Assembly (NCBI GenBank): GCA_015680685.1
Contig: MNCI01021482.1
Location: 5,806 to 51,484 of the forward strand
DNA length: 45,679 nucleotides
DNA from: Gnetum montanum
Lineage: Eukaryota > Streptophyta > Gnetopsida > Gnetales > Gnetaceae
Reading direction: 5' to 3'
Below the pieces are notes generated by a model, which searched no databases, was not told the DNA's origin, and saw nothing but the letters and a program-made list of their open reading frames with translations. Position numbers and translations under genes: made by a program. Of this stretch, positions 1-9,641 are shown piece after piece; position 1 is the first letter of the stretch; every line of letters begins with the position of its first letter.

Positions 1-376
1 TATTACGCTCATTACGCTGCCGTGCGTGATAGAGCGTAAACTTGTCCTTGAACATATTCGCCTTTAACTGTCTTGGAGCCTATTACGCTCATTACGCTGC
101 CGTGCGTGATAGAGCGTAAACTTGTCCTTGAACATATTCGCCTTTAACTGTCTTGGAGCCTATTACGCTCATTACGCTGCCGTGCGTGATAGAGCGTAAA
201 CTTGTCCTTGAACATATTCGCCTTTAACTGTCTTGGAGCCTATTACGCTCATTACGCTGCCGTGCGTGATAGAGCGTAAACTTGTCCTTGAACATATTCG
301 CCTTTAACTGTCTTGGAGCCTATTACGCTCATTACGCTGCCGTGCGTGATGGAGCGTAAACTTGTCCTTTGAACAG
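1..376. repeat. 80-bp tandem (satellite-like) array, about 4.7 copies
   Basis: Units start at 1, 81, 161 and 241 and are identical over all 80 bases. A fifth starts at 321, carries one substitution (A to G at unit position 31) and loses similarity near 376. The array runs off the left edge, so its true size is unknown. Unit positions 3-10 and 32-39 are exact inverted repeats (TTACGCTC / GAGCGTAA). Positions 11-17 and 24-30 also pair, with one G-T wobble. Together they form a 37-nt hairpin with a 6-nt loop and a single bulged A. The period is not a multiple of three and no ORF spans it. Perfect identity suggests recent amplification, or an assembly artefact. Confidence 0.95.
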
Positions 377-455
377 ATTTGAGGCGCGTTCTCGCTCAAA
401 TTACGAATCTTCGCCTGAGGCCGACCCGTAATTTTCACGGTGTTTCAATAGTAAT
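377..455. other. CpG-rich junction between satellite and element A
   Basis: A short stretch unlike its AT-rich surroundings. It contains an 8-bp inverted repeat (398-405 with 427-434) separated by 21 bases, the same stem and spacing as the outer stem of the 80-bp unit. It ends at GTAAT (451-455), the left target-site copy of element A. Confidence 0.5.
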
Positions 456-540
456 TGATGAGACGCGATTCACATAGGCTGCGATATCGCGTCATCCCCT
501 GCAATATCGCATACGCGATATCACGGTCCGCCGCCAAGTC

Positions 541-548
541 TATAAATA
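541..548 (+). promoter_or_regulatory. LTR TATA box (element A, 5' LTR)
   Basis: TATAAATA directly downstream of the GCGATATCGC-type palindromes. The same arrangement occurs in the 3' LTR (5975-5982) and in the LTR at the right edge (45426-45433), so it is conserved across the family. Confidence 0.75.
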
Positions 549-714
549 ACAGGCAGCTCTCCCTTGTTTTTTCATCCTGAGTTAGAAGTAGGGAAAATCT
601 GGCAGTTTGATCACTCTAGAGATAGAATATTTTCCATGTGCCCGCAGTAGGAGTCCTAAAGTTAATGGATCTTTATTCGAGCAACATTGTACCTGAACAT
701 AAGTTGTGTACGGA

Positions 715-720
715 AATAAA
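715..720 (+). terminator. Candidate LTR polyadenylation signal
   Basis: AATAAA followed by GACGA, about 175 bases past the TATA box. It is present at the same place in the other LTRs (6149-6154, 8951-8956, 17990-17995, 45601-45606). Its use as a signal is inferred from position and conservation. Confidence 0.5.
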
Positions 721-1399
721 GACGAACTTCCTAGATAAACCTTGCATTGCATGGAATAGGATTTTATTTATTGCTTTCTCTCTCACCCTTAAACTCCTAG
801 AATGCGGAATGAGTACGACTTGATTACGAGCATGTAGTGTGACTACTTGGTAACCCAGTGGCATATTCAGGATCTGCGCTTGGTAATCCCAGTGGTAGTC
901 GTGCACCAAGATGTATATGGTTAGTCAAGGAATCAGCTGCTCATCACACATAGGCTAGATTAGATTCTCTCAACCCTTTCCTCGTAGTTAAGTGCCTCAG
1001 TATGACCACTTTGAGCACATGCGTTATGCGTGGTGATCCCAGCAACGATTAGCGTTTGGTAGCCATAGTTGCATCGATTCAGGGTGTGTACGGAAAGTGG
1101 GAATGGATGCTAATGCTAGGTTAATTTAGACTTAGTCATTAGTTAAAATTAGTACTTATTTTCTCAACCCTTCACCTTGTTAGCATAGGAGACATAAAAC
1201 ATAAAAAGATATAAAAATCATATATCTCGGACTTACTTAACCATACACCGTGACAACTACAAGTCTGGGAAGACGACAAATGATTAACCCCAAGTGTTCC
1301 ATGGGATGTGTAGGTACTTAGTCTACGGAGTTCAACCAAATCATGCATGCTACACTTGTTTCGTATGGTTGAGTGTAGGGGTACCTCGCCACTCATCAT

Positions 1400-1417
1400 T
1401 GGCACCATTGCCGAGGA
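1400..1417 (+). other. Primer-binding site, tRNA-Asp-like
   Basis: TGGCACCATTGCCGAGGA begins one base after the LTR end. It resembles the tRNA-Asp-complementary site known from Athila/Tat elements, with differences that are all G-to-A transitions. Element B has the equivalent at 9502-9519. Confidence 0.7.
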
Positions 1418-1490
1418 CTAACTGTTTGTGTGCTGAATAGAACATAAAGGATATCACTCACATCGTTGGGAGCCTAAATGAACCTTCACA

Positions 1491-3640
1491 TCACTCACCC
1501 TCTCCTTCCACATCTGGGTGCAACCATCATGAACACAACGGAGAGGATAAAGGTAGACAAAATGAGAGACCTCGATGAGAAAGTCAAGAGATAGGACAAG
1601 GGCAAGGACGTAGGGAAAGTAGGGAATGACGAAGACATCACAAGCGTCATGAAAGAGATGGTCATGACGAGCCCCTACATGCAACCCGAAGTATGTTTGA
1701 CATAACGAAGGCTGTTAGAATTCCCACAAGGCATTTAAAATATAGTCGGATCAAACGCTTAGACATGAACAACATCCCACGATTTGAAGGAGGATACAAC
1801 GCTAATCCGCAACATCAATTACAAGCATTCCACGATGCCTATGCCTTGCAGAATATAGAAAATGAGTGGAAAAAACTTAAGTTGTTCCCAAGGACACTCA
1901 TCAAGGAAGCAGAGATTTGGTATTGGTCCTTAGAACCAGAAACCATCAGGAGGTGGAGTACGATGTTAGAACTATTCAACGATAAGTATTAGACATACTA
2001 CAGAGTGTTTAATTTGCATAAGCATATCCAAGGATGGAAGCAAGGAAATCATGAACCCTTGGATGCTACCATGGCCCACTACTACACATTGTTACATCAT
2101 TGCCCAGGTCATGGATACGCACAGCGGGATCAAATTCGCCACATCGTAAATGGGCTAAGGCATGAGAGTAGAAGAACCCTTGGGACTTATGCCCAAGGGA
2201 GACTATCACAACTCAGAGCCCATGAAGTTCATTGCTTGTTGCAGCAAGTAGCAAAAGAAGAAGGTGAGCTACAAAAAAGGGAAAGTGCGGAAGAATACAA
2301 CTGTGATCCCTCTCTTCGAAAGAAGGGAGTGAAATTTTGCGATGAAGAGGATGAGTCACCAATCGAAGAGTTGGTGAATAGAAAGACCTTGCCACTTCAA
2401 AAGCTCACAACGGAAATACCAGCAAAGGTAGATGACGTATGGAGTTCCTTAGACTCTAAAATTAAAACTATCTTAAAAATTGTAGAAGAGTCTAAGGTAG
2501 AACAAAGTAGTGAAAAAGGTAAAACAAAGTGGAGAGATTTAGGCCCTGCACATAACAAGAGTAAGGGGAAAATCACTAACTCCGATGTGGTTGTGGACTC
2601 CGACATAGACGATGACGATGGATGTGAGATCTGCCACTATGACCATCCTAAGGGATGTTTCCCAATCATCTGACATCTACAAGAGTCTGGGGTGTATGCA
2701 CTTAATCTTAGACTTAATCAATGGCAAACACCCCATAGGTTACCTTATCCCCAAGGTAACCCAAGGCAGTTCCACCAACCATTAACGTATTATCCAAGTG
2801 GAACTCCACCACAACCCATCGAATAGCATCAGTAGTGGCAATACCCACAGTCATGCAGGATGCCATCGCTGAAACATCAGTACCCTTACCGGCAACCTGA
2901 CCCTTATGGATATTATGTGCAATAGCTGATTTCTCCAAGTGACTTTATGAGTCACACAACTTCCCACCATCACTACCAAGTTTGGGCATACTTGAAAAGG
3001 ACTCCTTCTCCTCCAGGAGATACTCCATACCCACACCATCCTCCAAATCGATCCACACCTCTTGCATAAGTAGTTCTCATAACACCTCCTGCTCCAACAA
3101 TGCAAGGGGAACTTCCTACTCAACCGCAGCAACATCACGCTGTGAGAGCTATAAATATTCAACCTGCTGCTGGTTCTGACAACTGTAAAAAGAGAAGATC
3201 CTTCTTTAGAACCAAAAGCCCAGACAAACTCTCGCAACAAGAAGTTGAGCCCATGTACACTCCTCCACCATCTAACACTTCGGAGCACCCTTCAGTCCAA
3301 CAGAGCTTAACGCATACGGTTATGTTAACGCATACCGTAACTGACTAGATCAAGGTAGGCCACCTTCCCAGGAAACTAACTGATCCTGGGAGTCCCTTAA
3401 TCTACCTTCAAGTTGCTAAAAATGAACCAAATAGGGCTCTTCTTGACTCAGGTTCCGAAGTCAACTTAATTTCACAAGAGATGTATCATGCCTGGAACCT
3501 GCCCCAACTTAAGAAGAGCAACATTCAACTAGAGCTGGTAGACCAGTCCATCATCATTCTCTTGGGATTGGTGGAGGACATCATTACCACTGTGTGTGGT
3601 TGGTCTTACCCAGCTGATTTCCTGGTGATTTAAGTCAACA
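1491..3640 (+). pseudogene. gag-pro: Decayed gag-protease of element A
   Basis: One continuous frame can be followed from about 1690 to 3630, broken by stop codons but not by frameshifts. The gag core (1693-2670) includes the KLKLFPRTL segment typical of plant Ty3 capsid regions and matches element B codon for codon. A zinc-knuckle-like CX2CX3HX3C motif lies at 2623-2658. A Pro/Gln/Tyr-rich spacer (2700-3170) follows, then a retropepsin segment with the active-site triplet D-S-G at 3445-3453 (ALLDSGS). Stops lie at 1990, 2671, 2824, 2833 and 2923, among others. Three of the spacer stops occur at the same codons in element B. One ambiguous base sits at 3648. In life it would encode the structural proteins and processing protease; this copy cannot. 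Confidence 0.8.
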
Positions 3641-5844
3641 ACAACGANAAAGAGCAAAAAAATATGCACAGAATGAACTGAGGCACTAACCCATGCCAAC
3701 AACGAAGGCATAGACACATTGGAATATGAGCATCGCCAACTTCCACCCCTTAATCTAAGATCATCCATTGGGAGAAGTTGAACATTTCTTAGAAATTTAA
3801 ATAGGCACTCATTATTTCGAATCTCTCCCTTCCCACTCAGTCATGGGGGAGATGGCCACCTATGTTAACCATATGGGGCCCTCAGTTCTTTTAATTTTTT
3901 GTTTTACAACGTTTTTTTACAACATTTTTTTTTTACACATTTTTGTTTTACATGTTTTTGTCTTACACATTTTTGTTTTACAAATTTCTTTAACTTTTCT
4001 AGTTTTTGTTTTACAACTTTCTTTAACTTTTTTTATTTTTTATTTTACAACATCATTATACTTTTTGATTTTTTATGTGTGTGTGTGTGATCCACCTTGT
4101 AAGTTTGTCACCCAATAAGTGTTCGGAATGATGGTATGAACTATTTTCATGTTGATTGCTAATGTTTGGTTTTTACCTTTAAGTCACAATGTTGATACTA
4201 AGGTATGTTTCTTTTGATATGGCAAGCAATGAGACCACTTAATCCATCCACCACTAGTTTCTATGGTCTCTCTCGACTTGGAAATGTACAGTCCCCTTCT
4301 AATAAGAACTTAAATGAATCAGTGACTGAGCATTTCTCAAACTAAGGAATGACTCAAGAATTGAAAAGGGTGTGACTTTAAGGGAACTTGATGCTTTTGT
4401 GTTGGCCGTTCTCTTGGGTTCTTGGATGTTTTCTTTTTGAGTTTTCTCGTTGTTCCGATGTTACCCCAATTAACGGAAGCTGAGACAATAAAAATAAAAA
4501 GTCTTCGCATGGTGTGGTTTTCACGCATAAAAACACAAAACATGAAAAAAAAACAACACTATGTGAGAATTCAAAGCACACCCCTTAGACGAAATAAACT
4601 TAGGCTACAAGTACTAGTTATGGAACCAAAAGTATTCCCTCTAACTAAGGCCCTTCTCGCTTCCGATTCTCTCCTTTGTTTTGTCAGAATGGTGGTGACT
4701 CTTGGGGAAGGCATCCTTGTTATCCAAGTGGATGGTTTAGCTAAATGCATTGATGCGAAGTCACTGGCTATGGTTGGTTTGAGGCCGAACTTGGAATGGG
4801 ATGTGCTAAGTCACATTAATCATGAAACACACAAGGGGTTGTACACCACCTTGTTCTTGGGATTCCATTCCATCCTCTTCTCTCCACCCTTCTCTCCATT
4901 GTTCACCTCATTGCCAATTGTATCATTAGTGTATATTTTGGCAGATCCATTGTTTTCTTTTTGGTAAATTCTTGCGGTTAAGACTTTAACTCTTGTTCCA
5001 AATGACATTTCCGAAGCCTACAGACTCTTTGACTGTGGGTTTATCAGGGCATTAAGGGCATGAGCATGCTTTGGGCAGGAGCCACTGACATTCCTATTTA
5101 GAGCATTAGTTAAATTATTTCCCTTAACATTTTGCAATTAATTTTATTTTGTTCATTTCCATCTTGACATCCATTTCATCGATGCCATAGTTGTCCCTTT
5201 TTATCTATCTTTCTTACTCCTTTTCTTTCTCCATTCTAATGCTACCAGAGGTTTGTGATTAGTCATGGGGATACGGGGCCCGATTTTTTCAATTTTCTCT
5301 TAGCCCTGAATTTTTTCAATTCTTTCCTAACCCCTAAACCTTCGGTAGTCATCATAAATATATCTCCAAACCATAATCACCACAACCCAGCCAATGGACT
5401 TATACCGAAGCAAGGTATTACCCACATTGAAATTCATCTACCCTTGCTAATACAAGATTGTGTTGTGTGTGCAGATGGAAATCATGCAACAACGGACTAG
5501 ATCTAGAAGGAACGCTTGGAATGGAGCAGTGTTGAAAGTAGCTATGCAAGGAGCAAGATCGATCATGCACTTATGGATGGACAATGAAAGGTGCAATCTT
5601 GGCGTTGGCAGCAGCAAGACTTCTTCTCTCTTCTTCTCTCTTCTTCTCTCTTCTCTTTTCTCTCAGCTGCCAAATGAGGCCTAATGTTAATGTAATAAGG
5701 TGTTCACCCTTGTCGTCATGAACAACAGTAGTTGAGTCATGTAATGATGATCCGTTCAAATTTTATCCCATTAGTTCCATTCCCCTCAATAATCCCATAC
5801 CTTCCTGATATTATTGTAAGGAACTCAAGGATGAGTTTTCATTT
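3641..5844 (+). other. Element A deletion junction and non-coding 3' region
   Basis: 3641-3835 is a remnant of the protease-RT linker (it matches B near 12840-12930) that ends at the large deletion. 3839-5844 corresponds to B 15829-17729 and lies between the end of pol and the 3' LTR. It opens with AGTCATGGGGG and a T-rich block with recurring TTTTGTTTTACA words (3890-4075). A second AGTCATGGGG lies at 5261-5270, and a 10-bp motif TTCTTCTCTC is repeated three times at 5621-5650. A 181-codon ORF at 4422-4967 is not preserved in B, so an env-like gene is not supported. Confidence 0.65.
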
Positions 5845-5857
5845 AGTCATGGGGGTA
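5845..5857 (+). promoter_or_regulatory. Polypurine tract of element A
   Basis: AGTCATGGGGG followed by TA, immediately before the 3' LTR. This is the expected site of plus-strand priming. Near-identical motifs occur at 3839-3849 and 5261-5270. Confidence 0.65.
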
Positions 5858-6912
5858 TGATGAGATGCGATATCACATACACGATATTATAGCTGTTGTG
5901 ATATCGCATCCCATGTGATATCGCGTTGTCCCTTGCGATATCGCGTACACAATATCACGGTCCGCCACCAAGTCTATAAATAAGAGGCAGCTCTTCCTTG
6001 TTTCCTCATCCTGAGTTAGAAGTAGGGAAACTCTGGCAGTTTGATCACTTCAGAGATAGAATATTTTCCATGTGCCTGCAGTAGGAGTCCTAAAGTAAAC
6101 AAATCTTTATTCGAGCAACATTGTACCTGAACACAAGTTGTGTATGGTAATAAAGACGAACTTCCTGGATAAACCTTGCAGTGCATGGAATAGGATTTTA
6201 TTTATTGCTTTCTCTCTCACCCTTAAACTCCTAGAATGCGGAATGAGTACGACTTGATTACAAGAATCTACGGATGTGTACGGATAGTCAAGGAATCGGC
6301 TGCTCATCGCAACGCGGTATGAGTACGACTTGATCACGAGCATCTAATGTGACTACTTGGTAACCCAGTGACATATTCAGGATCTGCGCTTGGTAATCCC
6401 AATGGTAGTTGTGAACCAAGATGTGTACGGTTAGTCAAGGAATTGGCTACTCATCGCACTTAGGCTAGATTAGATTCTCTCAACCCTTTCCTCCTAGTTA
6501 AGTGCCTTAGTATGACCACTTTGAGCACGTGCGTTACGCGTGGTGATCCCAACAATGATTAGCGTTTGGTAGCTACGGTTGCATCGGTTCAGGGTGTTTA
6601 CAGTAAGTGGGAACGGATGCTGATGCTAGGTTAATTTAGACTTAGTCATTAGTTAGAATTAGTGCTTAGTTTCTCAAACCTTCACCTTGTTAGCATAGGA
6701 GACATAAAACATAAAAAGATATAAAAATCATATACCTCAGACTTACTTAACCATACATCGTGACAACTACAAGTAAGTCTGGGAAGACAACGAATGATTA
6801 ACCCCAAGTGTTCTATGGGGTGTGTAGGCACTTAGTTTGCGAAGTTCAACTAGATCGCGTGTGCTACCCTCGTTTCGTATGGTTGAGTGTAGGGGTACCT
6901 CGCCACTCATCA
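5858..6912 (+). repeat. 3' LTR of element A (1055 bp)
   Basis: Begins TGATGAG and ends CTCATCA. It is about 110 bases longer than the 5' LTR for two reasons. U3 retains more of the palindrome-rich segment (for example GCGATATCGC at 5935-5944). Also, a stretch around 6273-6311 is an internal duplicate of 6420-6458. TATAAATA is at 5975-5982 and AATAAA at 6149-6154. Confidence 0.87.
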
Positions 6913-8664
6913 ATAATGCAAAAGAAGAAATTAGCAAAAACCTTTACTCTAACACCAGCATGTAATAACCTCCTTTCTAGGCCCTACGTTGGAAAGAATT
7001 ATGTTTGGTAAAATCATTAATGAAATAATCTCAGAGTGAGAGGAAACAAAATAACCTAGCATGAAGCCATAACCAAAGGAAAAGAGAAGAAACTAAATAG
7101 TGGAAAAAGAAGGTGTGTAAACATAAAATCACATAAAACATACATACATGCATAACTACATACAAAAAAAATATTAACATAAACTACAAAACTGAATCTC
7201 TATAACATAAGTCTAAAATGACATGATATAATAGGCCAACCCATACAAATATCCATATATCTAAAAGCTAGAAAAAAAAAGAGGTATAATATTTAGCATA
7301 AATGCTAAAATGTCACATACATAAAATACTCAAAGCCTAACCTAAACACATAAAATCATCAAGTTTATATCATCATATCAAATCCTCTAAGAGATCCCAT
7401 CTCCTTGTAACTAATTAACCTGAGAATAAAATGAGTTATTAGTATAAAACTAAGTGAGAAACCTTCACAACATCTCCAATCATTGAATGAATAAATCTCA
7501 TGAAAGTTAGAAGAAGCATGGTTGACCTACAATAAATATTAGCTCAAACCACCAAACGAGCATGCAATGAACAACCAAATCATCCATCAAATAAGCAATT
7601 CTAAAGCCAAGTTTTACCCACTCCAACCATTACCATAATAAGGAAGCTAGCATGCACTACTCTCTGTGTCTAATATTTGTCATGTTTTCACGTGTATTTT
7701 TCATAAGACAAAAATATATCCATATGAAACTCAAATTACCAAAAATTATATTTCTTAGTAGTCTCAATGGAACATGAAGAATCATCCTAGACATCACTTC
7801 CAATGTTCCCCAACATACCAATGCTATAGGTATTACCTAGGACATCACATTTAATGTTCTGGAGGTACAACACAAAAGATCAATGAGCCATGAAATCACC
7901 CTTTCACATAGGATGGAACCTTCCATGAAGGCCACACCAATGCATTCTAGTGAGGGTTAATCACAAAAACCATCTCTAGAGAGCCCATCTCCAGTTGGCC
8001 ACACAAACTCAATGCTTGCTTCAACATCCAAACAATTAGAAAACAATAACCATGCCATCCAAACCCTATGGTGGAGGGCATAATAACAAAAAAAGGTCAA
8101 TTGCATCAAGAGATCCAACAATATAAGGGATCATCACACGAATATCAATCAAAAGAACTACATGATACCAACAAGCCAAGTCTAATCACATGAAAATCCA
8201 GCATCATAAGGAACCAAACTAACAACCAAAAGATCTCACACAACTTAACCACATCCCAAGATGCCAAAAATATCTAAGGAGAGAAAACATGATCATAACC
8301 TCCAATAATTTAATAGTTTCACAAGAAAGGAAAAGACTAGAATTACCAACTAAGAATTGTATATGGACCAACAAATACAGCATGGAATAATCAAAGAATA
8401 AGATAGAATATCACACTCCAAATTCAATGAGAAGATTATCAATATTGAGAAGGTAGGAAGCTTGTATCAAGACCTAGAAATATCAATAAATGTTCAAGGA
8501 GGAAATCCAAGATAATCATAGGGAACAAAATCATAGTTGACTAAGATATTAAAAAATTATAAGTATCTAAGCCAAAGGAAAAAATAATTATGAATTAAAT
8601 ACTTAAGGGGAACAATGTCAATCCAAAAAATGGGAAATATTCAAAAGGAACTTAGCAAATCTTA
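6913..8664. other. AT-rich spacer between elements A and B
   Basis: No coding region, RNA gene or intact element was recognised. A degenerate direct repeat of about 24 bases occurs near 7785 and 7837. The sequence is probably old repeat material; element B inserted at its right edge and it resumes at 18545. Confidence 0.5.
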
Positions 8665-8669
8665 GAGAC

Positions 8670-9500
8670 TAATGAGCCACAATATTGGGACCATGATATC
8701 AGAGCCTTCCAAGCAATATCAAGCATCTGATATTGGGGCCTATCTTGTTGCCTATAAATAAGAGTGGGTGCACTTGGTTTAGTAGTAGTTTTTGTTGAGT
8801 AGTTTGTTAATTAGTCTTAGCCCCTTACCTGAACTCTTGCCTTTTCTCCCTCTCAGAGTTAGAATTATTTCTGTGTGCCTATAGTAGGAGTCATAAAGTG
8901 AACAAATCCTCATTCGAGCATTGTGTACCTAAGCATACCTTGTATACGGCAATAAAGACGAACTTTGTGATAAACCTTGCAGCATCTAGAATAGATTAAG
9001 TAATGTTAATTGCAATTATTTAATTCTTTCCTTAGTTAATTAATGTTTTCTCTCTCACCCTATAACTCTCATAAGTAAGCACACTTAGTACGATTACTTC
9101 GAGCATGTGTGTAACGCTTGGTAACCCAGTAATGATTAGCATTTGGTAATCCCAATAGTGTTTCACTGGTTTAGGATGTGTACGGCAAGTAAGAATGGAT
9201 GCTGGTGTTAGGACTAGTTAAAGCATAGTTGAGTAGTTAAATTAAATTAGTTACTTAGTTATCTCTCTCCTCCCTTTGTAGCACTAGGCCATAAAACATA
9301 AAAATATATAAAAATCATATACCTCAAGTTTACTTAATCATACAATTATGCTATACAAGTAAGCTTGGGAAGATAACGATTGACTAACCCGTCCTTATTC
9401 CACAAAATCACATAAGCACTTAGTCCTTGGAATTAAGTCGGATCGTGTGTGGATGCTCATATTCATATGGTTGAGCATAGGGATACCTCGCCCCTCATCA
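8670..9500 (+). repeat. 5' LTR of element B (831 bp)
   Basis: Delimited by TAATGAG at the left and CTCATCA at 9494-9500. TATAAATA is at 8753-8760 and AATAAA at 8951-8956. Downstream of the TATA box it is clearly related to element A LTRs (GTAGGAGTC, AATAAAGACGAAC, TTGGTAACCCAGT words). U3 differs and lacks the clean GCGATATCGC palindromes. Confidence 0.88.
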
Positions 9501-9501
9501 T

Positions 9502-9519
9502 TGGCACTGTTGCCAAGGA
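9502..9519 (+). other. Primer-binding site of element B
   Basis: TGGCACTGTTGCCAAGGA starts one base after the LTR. It is the tRNA-Asp-like type and differs from element A's site at three positions. Confidence 0.7.
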
Positions 9520-9641
9520 ATTTGTTGATTATGTGCTAATTAGAACTTAGGAAATATTTCTCATCATTGGAATGAACCCTTAGGGTTGATTACAAGGAAA
9601 AAATAATAATATATAATACATTGCACACTAAATAGATAATC

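Larger units (their letters stand above)
456..1398 (+). repeat. 5' LTR of element A (943 bp)
   Basis: Begins TGATGAG, ends CTCATCA, and is followed by the primer-binding site. U3 is short and carries a perfect GCGATATCGC palindrome at 481-490 plus degenerate copies. A TATA box follows at 541-548 and an AATAAA at 715-720. Small ORFs inside it are not genes. Confidence 0.88.
456..6912 (+). mobile_element. Element A: internally deleted Athila/Tat-like Ty3/gypsy retrotransposon
   Basis: The element is bounded by LTRs starting TGATGAG and ending CTCATCA, which are exact inverted termini. The flanks are GTAAT (451-455) and ATAAT (6913-6917), a 5-bp target duplication with one mismatch. The internal region has a primer-binding site, a gag-protease frame and a polypurine tract. 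RT, RNase H and integrase are absent: after the protease, the sequence jumps near 3800-3835 to the region that follows integrase in element B. A second deletion near 1490 removes most of the N-terminal gag leader seen in B at 9642-10330. The element was therefore non-autonomous or deleted after insertion. The LTRs agree at roughly nine bases in ten over their alignable central part. Assignment to Athila/Tat rests on the tRNA-Asp-type primer site, the gag style, the long non-coding 3' region and the relationship to B. Confidence 0.88.

Noticed and set aside
1-376. Regular repeats that might be taken for a CRISPR array
   Set aside because: The whole 80-bp unit is identical, with no variable spacers, and the context is a plant genome. 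It is a tandem satellite.
638-909. Small ORFs on both strands inside LTRs (also 6107-6343 and 45222-45422)
   Set aside because: They lie within LTR R/U5 sequence and recur only because the LTR repeats.
3843-4118. Phe-rich ORFs in the T-rich block
   Set aside because: They are a product of TTTTGTTTTACA low-complexity sequence, not a gene.
4422-4967. 181-codon ORF as an env-like gene of element A
   Set aside because: The collinear region of element B (about 16320-16870) differs by indels that break the frame, and no signal or fusion-type features are clear. It is treated as non-coding 3' region.
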